Shown: positions 11,489 through 23,165 of the stretch, piece by piece
How the letters are laid out: every line of letters starts with the position of its first letter
Position numbering within the stretch: the first letter of the stretch is position 1
Assembly (NCBI GenBank): GCA_947034885.2
Contig: OX344752.2
Location: forward strand, 18,972,001-19,036,000
Source: Thuidium tamariscinum
Taxonomy: Eukaryota > Streptophyta > Bryopsida > Hypnales > Thuidiaceae
Length of the DNA: 64,000 bases
Reading direction: 5' to 3'
Notes under the pieces: model-generated
Told to the model about the DNA's origin: nothing
Databases searched by the model: none
What the model saw: only the letters and a program-made list of their open reading frames with translations
Translations under genes and position numbers: made by a program

Positions 11489-14400
11489 ATGTCTCTGTTC
11501 CGACGATTCTTCTACAGAAGACCACCCGATGGTCTTCTGGAGATCACGGAGCGCGTCTATGGTAAGCTACAACCGAATGCCCTAATTTGGTATTAGAGTT
11601 TTAGGCGAAATTGAACAGGATAAGACCGTAGATGTAATATTCACTAGTAGTTTGCTTTTCGACTGTTTAAAGTCGAGCTTCGCGGAGAAAGCATAGGCAA
11701 AGTTTTCTTTTTTATGTTTAGGATTGAAATTCTCAACTGCGTGGTTTGGATTAGGAGTGTGTAGTCATGTTTGAATTCCTAAAAATCTGTATTTTGATAT
11801 TTTTTTTCTCTGTGGCAGTGTTTGATTCATGCTTCTCGACGGATGTGTTTGAGGATGAAACATACAAAATCTACATGCGACAGGTTGCCACGCAGCTGCA
11901 TGAGCAGTTCCCAGACTCGTCCTACCTTGTGTTCAATTTCAGGGAAGGGGAAAGGAAGAGCCAGTTGACAGAGATTCTGTCACAATATGATATGACAGTG
12001 ATGGACTACCCTAGGCATTACGAAGGTTGCCCAGTTTTGTCTATGGAGATGATTCATCACTTTCTTCGCTCAAGTGATAGCTGGCTGTCCCTTGAAGGAA
12101 GCCAGAACATTATTCTCATGCATTGTGAGAGGGGAGGATGGCCCTTACTTGCTTTTATTCTTGCATCCTTTCTTATTTATAGGAAACTTCAGACTGGGGA
12201 GCAGAAAACACTAGATATGTTGCACAAAGAGGCGCCGAAGGGATTGCTTCCTTTGCTCTCACCGCTCAATCCTATGCCTTCACAATTACGATACTTACAG
12301 TATGTTGCTAGACGAAACAATACCCCAGAATGGCCGCCCCAGGATAGGGCTCTGACCTTAGATTGCCTCATGTTTCGGATAGTTCCAACCTTCGACTCAG
12401 ACGGAGGATGCAGACCTCTCGTTCGCATTTATGGTCAGGACCCGAGGTTGAAGGGGAATCGCATGACGAAAATGCTATTTTCACAAAATAAAAAGAGAGT
12501 TCGGCAATACCGTCAGGTATCGTTCTCCTTGAAGTTAGTCCGAATTTTGTCTGCAGTCTTCATAGATGAAGTGGGTGATTCACTTTGATTCGCTGAAATT
12601 TGTTTTTTCATGACTCGGTCTGGAGACTGGCTGATTCTTTGTGTCTTGCAGGTGGACTGTGACATCGTAAAGATAGATGTGCAATGTCCAGTAAGAGGGG
12701 ACGTGGTGATGGAATGCATAAACCTTGATCAAGAAACAGACCGTGAGGAAATGATGTTTCGAGTCATGTTTAACACAGCTTTCATTAGATCAAACATATT
12801 AATGTTAACCCGTGACGACATAGATATTATGTGGAATGCGAAAGAACGATATCCTAAGGATTTCAGAGCTGAGGTAAGCAATTGTTCTTTGTTGCATTTC
12901 AGCTGTAGTATACACTGTTGTATTTATCTGTTCTTGATCCTTGCACTTCTTGATCATCTTGGGGTTCATTAATGTCATGTAATTTTATGATTGTTTTCTT
13001 GTCCCATGAACAGGTATTATTCAATGAGACAGAAGTTACTCCTTCGAAATTGCCCCCTGTAGTTATGCTGGGTGGGGAAGAAAAAGAAGTGCTCCCGATG
13101 GAGGCTTTTGCGAAGGTACAGGAGCTCTTCAGCAGTGGGGATTGGGTGGATGGCCATGGGGATGCAGCTCTCAGATTTCTTCAGCAGATGTCTCAAAATG
13201 GTTTTCAAGATCTTGAGAAATTGATTCCTGGGGATGGATACGGTAGTCCTGACTCGCGATCTGCTCCAAATTCGCCGAGGGTTGGTGGTAGGAAGTTGCA
13301 GTTCAATTTAACCCCACAATTAAATCGTCCATCTTCATTCGACACAAATTTTCACAAACCATCTCTACTTTCCAGAGGGCAGCCACCTTCACAAGCAAGG
13401 ATAGAAGCGCCTCCTCCAGCTTCTGCTCTGTCGTTCAAACCTGATTCTGCTGGGCAGAAACCTAACTCAATACCCACCTATTCATCTGGTGATCGCCCCA
13501 GTAGTGTTGCAGCTCCACCTCCTCCTCTACCCCCTCCACGATTTCGTGATCTCCCTAGCAGTGGTGCCGCTCCTCCTCCACCCCCACTTCCATTTGGAGG
13601 ACGCCCCAGTGGTGGTGCTCCTGCACCTCCCCCTCCACCCCCACTTCCTTTTGGAGGCCGTCCTATCGGTGGTGCTCCTCCTCCTCCTCCTCCTCCCCCC
13701 CCACCGCCTTTTGGAGGTCGTCCCAGCGGTGGTGCTCCTGCCCCTCCTCCTCCACCCCCACCTCCTTTTGGAGGTCGTCCCAGCGGTGGTGCTCCTGCCC
13801 CTCCTCCTCCACCCCCACCTCCATTTGGAGGACGCCCTAGCGGTGGTGCTCCTGCTCCTCCTCCTCCACCCCCACCTCCATTTGGAGGTCGTCCTAGCGG
13901 TGGTGCTCCTGCTCCTCCTCCTCCACCCCCACCTCCTTTTGGAGGTCGTCCTAGCGGTGGTGCTCCTGCTCCTCCACCTCCACCTCTACCACCTGGTGGA
14001 CGTTCAGGCAGTGGCGTCCCTCCTCCCCCTCCCCCTCCCCCTGGTAGATCAGGTGCTCCTCCACCACCGCCTCCACCACCTGGAAGATCTAATGCCCCAC
14101 CACCACCACCACCACCACCTCCACCAGGGGGAAGAGGTCAGGGTGGTCCTCCTGCACCTCCACCGGCCCCGGGAGCAGTCAGGCCTGGAGGTCCTCCACC
14201 CCCGCCACCACCACCACCAGGAGGTAAGGGTCCTGGCGGACCTCTTCCTCCACCTCCACCTCCAGGAGGTAGGAGTGCTGGCGGTCCGCCCGCTCCACCC
14301 CCACCTCCAGGAGGTAAAGGTCCTGGCGGTCCACCCCCTCCGCCCCCACCAGGCAGAGGGAAAGGAGGTCCACCTGCTCCGCCATTACGAGCACCTGCTC

Positions 14401-17400
14401 CAGTGGCTGCTCCAATTATACGGAAACCGGCACCTTTGAAACCCCTTCATTGGGTCAAGGTTACTCGCGCTCTGCAAGGGAGTCTATGGGCTGATTATCA
14501 AAAACAGCAAGACTCAGCAAGGTAAAACCCTATATATATTATTGTTTGTTACAATTATTTCTGATTGTAGGTCTGTCTTATGTTTGGTTTAATGCTCGTT
14601 TTTTTCAGGTTGGTGTCCACGTCATATCAGGAAATAACATCAGACGGTTTCTTAGTTTGTACTTTTTCGAAGTTAATATTACGTCTTTTCTAAGTGGAAT
14701 TATTGACCTGCAGGCCACCTGATATTGACATGTCGGAATTGGAGAGCTTGTTCTCTGCAGCAGCTGCGCCCGTAAGTGCCAGTGCAGCTGAAAAGTCAGG
14801 TAGAAGGGCCCCTGCTAAACAAGAAAAAATTCATCTGGTATGGATCCGTTCCCTGTGAAATTTCAGTTCCTTTGATAGTACGAAGAGGTTTATTGGAAAG
14901 ATGCTGATTTGTACCTGTTCACATATTGTGCTGATTTGTGTCTGTTTCGGCGGCTGCATATTATTTTCAGACTAAAACATCTTTATTTTTTGTACAGGTT
15001 GACATTCGAAGAGCGAACAATTGTGAGATTATGTTGACGAAGGTTAAAGTTCCTTTGCCGGAAGTGATTGTAAGTTGCCTGAAAGCCGTCAACTCTTGCT
15101 AACCATGTTTCGAAACATCCATTTCTTATGTTGCAGTTTTGAGTATCAACCCTGGTGGATAATCGTGCTGATATTTCCTTCCCTGTCTGTGTTTAGAGTG
15201 GAGTTCTTGCTTTGAACCCAGCTGTACTGGACACTGACCAAGTGGATCATATCATTAAATGCTGCCCAACAAAAGAGGAGATGGATATGTTAAGAGTAAG
15301 TTTTTAACTTTGATTTCAAGTACATGGTGATTACCTTGTGATCAGACTTGCAGTTAATGGTTACTTGACGTCATCAGTTGGCATTATTGTTTGTACTTAT
15401 GGCGTCCAATTGTCTAACATTTTCGGTGCAGACAGTCAATTTCTCAAATTTTTTACTTGTGGTGTTTCCAGAACTTCACTGGTGACAAGGACACCCTTGG
15501 AAAATGTGAACAGGTACATCTTCAACCGTCTTGTTCTGCATTATATATTGTTGTATAATTCTATTGGCTCAGTCCTTTTGGTTGACATAGGTGATTATGT
15601 TCTGTGGACGATTTCAATTCGTGCCTTCTATTTTCTGTTGAGGAAATAAGAGGTCTATATTTACTGTTTTACTTTGCTGGACCATGGCTAATATTTTTTT
15701 GCTTTGGGAATGTGCAGTTTTTCCTGGAAATAATGAGGGTTCCAAGGATGGAAGCCAAGTTGCGTGTCTTCTCTTTCAAGATTCTTTTTGATCAACAGGT
15801 GAATGTTCACTAGTGAACAGGTTTTGAGTTTTAACATACGTGAAGAATCTTTATCATTGTCTTTGATACCAATCTTCCAATCTGTGTTGGTCTAAGTTGT
15901 GCATCTTTTACTCTGATTGCTCGTGGATTGAGTCCTAGATTTCTTTCCGCAATTATTGATACGACCAAGTTCTAGAATTCAATAGGCAATAGCGTCCCGG
16001 ACATACTTAGTATCAACGGGGATTTCTTTTGTAGGCGAACCTGTTTCGTTGAATAAACATCAGCTACTCGGTCATCTCTATGTTTTCCTATTAAATGTTC
16101 AAATTTTCTCTTGCAGATCAGTGATCTGCGGACCAATCTTTTGGTTGTAAACAGTGCGTCTAGGCAGGTTGGTTCTGAAATATACTATTTCTCTTTGTAT
16201 TCAAGCTATCGATATTCATTACACTGAGGAGTTTAGGTGAAAATAAGTTTCTGCATAATACTGTAAATGTCACGGTTGAGTATTTATTCCCTGTTTCAAC
16301 AATGTTTACGAGAATATGTATATGTACGATGCAGCAGATCGTTGTTCAGTTGTCTTGACATTGTTGTTTGTCTTCTGGTTCTTCAGGTCAAAGAATCCTT
16401 GAAGTTGCGACGAGTAATGCAGACTATCTTGTCTCTTGGCAATGCCCTTAACTCGGGAACTGCTAGAGGTCTGTCAAAGGAACATTCTTGAGACCCTTGA
16501 TTTTTAGACCTTGGAAGAATTCTTGGTAGTTTTATGACAGCTTTTGGGTTTCTCTTACCATTTTATGAGATTACGATTGGGTAGGGAAGCTAAATTCGAG
16601 ATCCTTTGAATCTGAATTTGGAACTCCTGAATTTGCAGGCTCTGCGATTGGTTTCAAGTTGGATAGTCTTTTGAAGCTCACAGATACCCGTGCTCGGAAC
16701 AATAAAATGACTCTTATGCACTATCTATGCAAGGTAGTTTTCAAATAATACATTTCTTTTAGACATCGCAGTGTCTCACTTCGTAATCTCTACGTCTTTA
16801 TTTGCACATATGAGATGCGCTCTTGAAATTGTTGGATATTCTTCTTCTGACATTTGTGTTTGAGTGTTATATACAGGTTATAGCTGAGAAATTACCAGAG
16901 CTTCTTGATTTTGACAAAGATTTAGAAGACCTGGAAGCAGCAACCAAGGTGCTCATCTGACAAAATTTCAAGCTCCTGTAATGTCATGAATTTTTGGCTT
17001 TGGACAATTTTTAATAGTCACTTTTGACGATCATTAATTTTTAATTACTGAAGTAGTTGTAATTTTTATTGCCCCTAGGATTATGTGTCTGTTTTTAAGG
17101 AATTCCAACTTCCGGATTTTCTCTTCACTTGTCTTTGTGAATATGAGGCAGCATTCAGAGGTTGGCTGGGTCTAGATTTTCAGCTGAATGTAAGTTATGA
17201 TCTGGCTCCAGATTCAATTGAAGTCGTTGGCAGAAGAAATGCAAGCTGTGAGCAAGGGTCTAGAGAAAGTGGAGCAAGAAATTGCCATGTCAGAAAATGA
17301 TGGTCCTCCTTCTGCGGGTTTCCGTGTGGTATATTTAATTCTAACTCGTTTCTTTTTGTTGGTGCCCATAAATAGAATTATGACGCTTAATCAGAAGTCT

Positions 17401-19009
17401 GGAATAGTTACACAATGATTTCAGTGTCTTTAGAACGAGATTGTGATCACAGGTTCTCTAGGTATTTGTACCCAACCCTGGTGTTTAATATAGTTAAGAC
17501 AAAGTATCAACCTGTGCGTCAAGCTATATTTTAGGTCTTAACTGGAGGCAGTGATGTAGGCACAAGTCAGTTTAAATCAATATTACCTATTGCCGTTCTG
17601 TTTTCTCTTTTATCTCCCTAAATGTTATTTGTGCCGCATCTCAAAAGCGAAATGAGAACTTCAGACTTTAATCCTCTTAGAACTCCGCGAAAATCTTCAA
17701 AGCCAGCATTAAACGTGCTCAAATTTATCCAATGCAAATTATCAAACAAAATAATACGACTTGTTTGACCTGCGGCCGAAGTGTACATTCGTTTCGCTGT
17801 CAAATCTATCATGTTATGAAATTCATCTTAGTCTATATTTTAGCCACAGCTTCCATTTACATCTACTAGTGGAGCCTTTCAACGTTTATTTTTAACGTTT
17901 TTCCCAGATTCAGTTTCTTTTTTTCTATAATCATCACCCATTGCGTATTCTGTGATACAGGTATGTAAGGAGTTTCTTAATACCGCTGAATCAGAAGTCC
18001 GGGCATTGACTTCTCTGTACTCTGAAGTGGTATGATGCTTCACAAAACTTGCTTTCCTTTTGCATTGGAGCATTGTATCAGCTACTATCAAAGCCATGTA
18101 TTTTTTTAGCGAAATGACATCTATAATTTGATGTTCTGAGTGCTAGAGCCTTCGTTATATGTATATGTCCTGAGGTCCTGAAATGGTCGTTTGCAAAGTA
18201 CCTTTGTTCCCCCAAGAGTTTTCAATTGAAGAGTTTTTTTATCTGAAGGAACGCCCAGCAAACCAGTGACTGCTTCATCTTTTTTTTTTAATAACGTGGC
18301 TAGAGTTCCTCAAATTTTTCGGTCTAGCTACAAGTCTACAAGGCATTCGAGGAAGAAAATGCAATTATTTAGCCAAATTTATTGCAAATTTGTTCAGATT
18401 CTTTGAAAATTTCCAGAAACTGAATTGTAGCTCCCAACTAAAAAAAAGATTAGCAAAATTTGCCAGAATTGGTAAGCTCAACTAACTTTTGCAGTCAACC
18501 CAGCTGAAAGTGAAAAATGGAAAAATAATGACTGCACTTCTCCACTGCTGTGTAATGTTCCATGTTCTCCTTACTTGGTTTTTAATTTCAGACTTATTTG
18601 TGATACGATTTGTGGTGTTCTCTCAGGGCCGCAACGCAGATTCACTTGCCCAATATTTTGGAGAGGATCCTGCTAGATGTCCATTCGAACAAGGTAATAA
18701 CGCAGAGTGACGTCGGTTTTTCCCTGTCTGAAGAATGATCTGTGGTTAAGAGAATTCCTTTTTGAGGTTTTGCATTACTGATGGTGCTATTTGGTGTGTT
18801 TTGTAGTTCTCTCAATCCTTTTCAATTTTGTAAAAATGTTCAAACGCTCATACGAGGAGAATAACAAAGCAGCAGAGATGGAGAAGAAGAAAGCAGAGAA
18901 AGATGCCAAGGAAGCTGAGAGGGAGAGAATCAAAGCCTCTCCCGCTAGTGGTAAGAGGAAGGAGGGCCCCGATGCAAGATTTTCTCCATTGAAGGCCAGG
19001 TTTGGATAG
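11489..19009 (+). CDS. FOR2: Class II formin (PTEN-like domain, FH1, FH2)
   Basis: Predicted 1224-residue actin nucleator and elongator. Seventeen exons join in frame with GT-AG introns: 11489-11561, 11819-12516, 12652-12873, 13014-14521, 14714-14837, 14998-15069, 15197-15295, 15472-15513, 15718-15798, 16117-16167, 16387-16468, 16639-16733, 16877-16948, 17212-17328, 17961-18029, 18627-18693, 18807-19009. The start was chosen because the N-terminus (MSLFRRFFYRRPPDGLLEI) matches the plant class II formin start. A PTEN-like phosphatase/C2 module spans about residues 20-335, the polyproline FH1 about 497-795 and the FH2 about 802-1190. The FH2 has the GNALNSG...GFKLDSLLKL motif. The tail is a charged coiled coil ending near KARFG. 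The P-loop HCERGGWP (126-133) lacks the catalytic Arg of HCxxGxxR, so the module probably only binds membrane. In mosses, class II formins bind phosphoinositide through it and drive tip growth (established for the family). The symbol is by family resemblance. Confidence 0.95.
13593..13990 (+). repeat. Tandem 57-bp coding repeats in formin FH1
   Basis: Seven consecutive units begin FGGR. Six have FGGRPSGGAPAPPPPP and one has FGGRPIGG with a longer proline run. The usual unit is 19 residues (57 bp). The copies are nearly identical in DNA, which points to recent expansion by slippage or unequal exchange. Each proline run is a potential profilin-actin loading site. The unit count is likely to vary between individuals. 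Confidence 0.9.
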
Positions 19010-20411
19010 GGCCTCCTAGACACCTCCCCAAGGGACTTCTGCAAGCATCCACGTGTAGAGAATCGTCTCGGTTTGTTACACCGTTCATCATGATAACTGC
19101 AAGTGCATGTTGCAGCCCAGATTCACACTCCGGCTGTTTACCCTCATCTTCTTTGTTTAATGTCTATATCTGGCGCTTCACCAGTTCATTTGAAGGTTGA
19201 GGTGATTGGCCTATCCCGGAGATGATGTGGTTTCGGCAATGGTGTTTTTATCAAAGCCTTTGAGGGTTCAACAGCGTTTGACTACTTGAGGAGAGTAACA
19301 GACAAGTCCTGGACGGAAGTTAGTGTCAGTGTGGGGCAATTAGTGTTCCTATAATCATGATGGTCATGTGCCTTGTGAAAGTGGCACATGTAGGGTAGCT
19401 TGTTCAAAATCATATCATGGACGCAGGAAATTCTCTGGTTGGAGCTTATGGGTGTAAGTTACCCTTGTATAGTAACTTTGAGGATCGACTACCTTGCTGA
19501 CATCCAAGGTTCTGACCTTATACACGCTCACACTGGATTCCCCTTTGACGCTGTTGGACTTGTGTGCCTGGGCCCTGTCCTGTGCTCACTAATTTGGTGT
19601 ATGCACTACCACCTCTGCGGAGAAGCCTACATCGTCTGGCAGCCAATCGGCTTTCAAGAAGTCTTCTCATTTCGTGTAAGTGCAAGTTTTCATCTTTTTG
19701 GTTTGATGCATTTGGTGCAGTTGTTTGTTGTGTTTGAATTCGTTCCTTGTAGAGAAGCAAGTGTGACGTTGAGATTGTAAATATTGTTCTTGTGATGTTT
19801 AGTAGACATGTTCTGTATACATGGCTAGCTTATTAAGTAACTTTTGTGGTCGTTTCAATTTTCCTGTCGTTATGTGATGGGGAGATATCCACAGTGATTG
19901 ATTCTTTGCACATTTTTCAACTGTCAGAAACTTTATATCCTTAAGACTATGGGCTAAAGCTTAAACCAGTTGATACAGAGATGGCTTTTGCCACTGCGTT
20001 AATGTTGCCTACTCTTGCTACCACTGGAAACCAAGAGGACGGGCCTTAATGTTATTGCAGATATTGTGAGCATGAAGTCCTTCACTTTTGTCTAAATGAC
20101 TAAATTTTACCTCTTTTTACTTATTTGCAGGCCTAGCTCAGGAGAACTCTGGTGTCGGAAGTTTGGAGACTGCAATCAAAATCTAGTTTGGATAAAGTCC
20201 TGAGCATGGTATTTTTTATGATCCCATTTGAAATGGCTCATTGGCTTTATATCCCTTTACTGGCTGAAGCCGAGACTAAATTTTCTCTTTTTTGATGAGA
20301 ATGACCTGGATTGGCTCATCCCCCTTGTAACTCTTCTCCTTCCACATTCGGGAGGACTGACGACGAAAATGTAATTTAAAATTGTTCTGGATACATCAAC
20401 GTGTTCGACTA
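19010..20411 (+). other. Formin 3' UTR and downstream region
   Basis: GC content stays gene-like to about 19900, consistent with a long 3' UTR. An acceptor-like TTATTTGCAG|GCC occurs near 20131 and TTTCTTACAG|GCC near 21101, so downstream or UTR exons are possible. No protein family is visible in the open frames. The polyadenylation site was not determined. Confidence 0.45.
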
Positions 20412-20873
20412 AGGTGGGTTCCCCGCAAACCGCTACTTTTTTTACTAGACTCGTCATATTTTCATATTTTCTTGTTGGGAAGTGAAAGAAGGGTCCTATA
20501 GCCCAAAGAACGTGACATTTGAATACCTTATGCAAAAGTTACAAAGGGTCAAAGTTTTTTTTTGGTAGAATTGTTTTTTATTTTATTTTTTGGAAAAGGA
20601 AGGTGAGCATCAAAAGGAAAAAAAAAAGAGAAGTACAGTTATAGGAATGTTCTTAAACTGACCCTCCTCTTCAATTTTGGAGCCACCGTGGTCTAGGGGG
20701 CTCTAAAATGGACGAAGAATTCCTGAATATGTTATACTAGGCATGAATAGTTTCTTGCCTACCTTCACTGCATTTAGAATCACTTCTTAACATATGTACA
20801 TACTGAATTTGGAGATGTACAGGAAGTGATGATGGTGGTTTTAAGTACTGTGTGATTTTGGTTGTACCCACCT
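20412..20873 (-). mobile_element. Degenerate relative of family A elements
   Basis: The left end, TA then AGGTGGGTTCCCCGC, and the right end, GGTTGTACCCACCT, have the AGGTRGG terminus of the window's TA-flanked group. The internal segment CCAAAGAACGTGACATTTGA...ACCTTATGCAAAAGTTA matches the conserved core of family A (1568-1840). The right TA has decayed to CA. It appears old and enlarged by later insertions. Confidence 0.5.
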
Positions 20874-22869
20874 CAAAATTGTCCTTTGGATGTTCAAATG
20901 TGACATATTATTATTTTTAAAAATGGTATATTTGTATGGCGTGTTTCAGTACATTGATATTTTGTTTCTTTAGAATGAGGTTTAGACACTGAGGAGGATT
21001 TCTTTTGCTTTTGAGCAAATCTAACGAAATCAAGCTTCTGACTAAATTTTTGAAATAATCCTATTAACATGCATTTGATGGCATGCTGTCTTTCTTACAG
21101 GCCTGTGTGAATCTGGACCGCTTGTCAAAGACTACACACCAAATTTTGCAGAACACTGACATCTGGTTTCTAATTTCTAGAAAGTTCAAGTAGTTTAAAG
21201 TTTAAAGTTGGCTGTAAGCTGAGTATGCTCATGGTATGCATACAGTTCTGTGTCCATGTTGGAATCTGACAGAAGTGCATTTTCAAACTGTAAGGATGTG
21301 ATGTTTTTGTTTTTTTTAAATTTGATGAGGATGTGATTTTCAACCTGGATAATGAAAGGGACTAGGCCAGAATTGTTGCAGCAATTGAACTTTATAGTTT
21401 TTTTTCATTTCTGAAGTGATGCAAAGCTCAATAGGAGTTGGTGGGTCTATTCTTTAGGGACTGGAAGGATGAGATGTGTCTTGGTCCATTTATGACTTTG
21501 CAACATAAAGTTACATACTTTTGTCATTCAGGAGAATTGTTTGAATGCCATTTGTGGTAAGAAAAGTTTGTTGCTTTTGAGTTCTTTTCTTGTCTGGTTC
21601 TCTATTCAAAGGAACTTTTGTTTGGTGGTCCTAGTAATTGACAAGGGATGTTAGTTTTTTCCCATCAAAAGTGTTCAAGCCTTTTGTGCCAAGGAAAAGA
21701 AATAAAGAGTTCAAGTCTTCTGTGGCCATGAGAAGGTAGACATGCCAATCACCTCACAGACAAAATTCAAATTTTGATCCACAATATTACATTCCGTAAA
21801 AGATTGCAAGCTCTAGAACTTTGCTCAATTATTAAATGTCATGTTAAGGTTTATTTTCAAAAAATAATGTGCAAAAAGATTTTCTCTTTCAATTTCCATT
21901 CCAACTTCAAGCTACCAATCTTAAAATCTAGTAAAAAAGAGCCTATGGTCCTCACCACACTTTGTAACACTTTGTAGTACTTGTATAGTGGGACTTTGTA
22001 TACTTGTATAGTGGGCAATGTCTACTTAATAGCTTATTTACCTTAGTTCAAATGGTAGCACATACAAAGGAGATAAAATAATTGATCAAGTAGAATTTCT
22101 CTAAATTATTGAATCAAGTGTTGGACTATGATAGGTAACTAGAGTGAATGCATGTCCATGTTGAAATTGGCTAGGGAAATTAACCACCTATTTTGGTATT
22201 TTCATAGTTGGTTGATTAGTAGGCCTAGAATTTGACATTTGTTTGGCTCTTTTCAAGTTTATAAACATTTGAAAACTTATCAACTCCAAGGAAGGGTGAC
22301 AAACAATTGGGAAAAAATTCTAAAGAATGGAGAAAAATTCCAAGGAATGGAGACTCAAATACAGTACATTGCATAACATTGTTAACCTTCATTAGGAGGA
22401 TTTCTTTTGCTCTTGCTAAAAGTGGCAATCCTCCCTTCCATATTAAAATTTATCAAGTGAAGAAAAAATTATAGCTCTTCATTGGACAAATACCCACTCT
22501 ATTGAATGCAATGCCTAATGCTAAAAAACTTTCCAAATTACACTATTGAACTAATTATTTAGACAATACTAATTCATGCCAATCTTTTCTCCATTATTTC
22601 ATTAATATTAGTTCAATAGTTGAATCCCGTGAACCCTAACCATGTATAGTAGCCATGAATCATCGTTACCCACCTAAAAGCTTGTGCCATTGTGTCAATT
22701 ACAAGAGTGTGCGAAGAGATGGGTCAACTCACCAAGCCTATCCAGCAATGGTTGAATCCAATGAAAATTACCGTTGCCTAGCCAATGATCTAGAAGATTA
22801 TACTTTCGCTTATGAGGTGGACATTAAACAATGTTACATGCTTGTCTTGCCTTTGTTGGCTACTCATTA
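20874..22869. other. AT-rich region downstream of formin
   Basis: No gene was recognised. A short direct repeat of ACTTGTATAGTGGG occurs twice at about 21979-22016. A patch near 22636-22870 is less AT-rich, but no exon structure was found. Confidence 0.45.
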
Positions 22870-23163
22870 GGGGGGATTGGAGGCTTCTACAAGGCCCGCT
22901 ACAAGGCTGTTTCAGGGTTTGTTCCCAAAACTATCCAGCAAACTACTTACTGCTATCAACCAACAATTACCTAAAAAAAATTATTTACTTATTTATTCTT
23001 GGTCCTCAAATATGAAAAAGTCCAAAAAAAATTCAAAAAAAATCAATTAATGACATGGCAATCACTTGACCACGTAGGATTCCTGTGATTTTGCGTTCCG
23101 AGGGCTATTTTTACATTTTTAGATTGTGGAAACTTGCAGTCTTCTTTAGCCCTCAAATCCCCC
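22870..23163. mobile_element. TA-flanked inverted-repeat element (GGGGGGATTGGAGG ends)
   Basis: It begins GGGGGGATTGGAGGC and ends with the inverse (GCCCTCAAATCCCCC). TA occurs at 22868-22869 and 23164-23165. The 294-bp element has no coding sequence. A fragment starting GGGGGGATTGGAGGTGAC near 27169 may be a second, truncated copy. Confidence 0.65.
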
Positions 23164-23165
23164 TA

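Noticed and set aside
13489..14439. 316-codon open frame rich in Leu and His
   Set aside because: It is the +1-shifted shadow of the formin FH1 proline repeats, where CCN codons read as Leu/His/Val.
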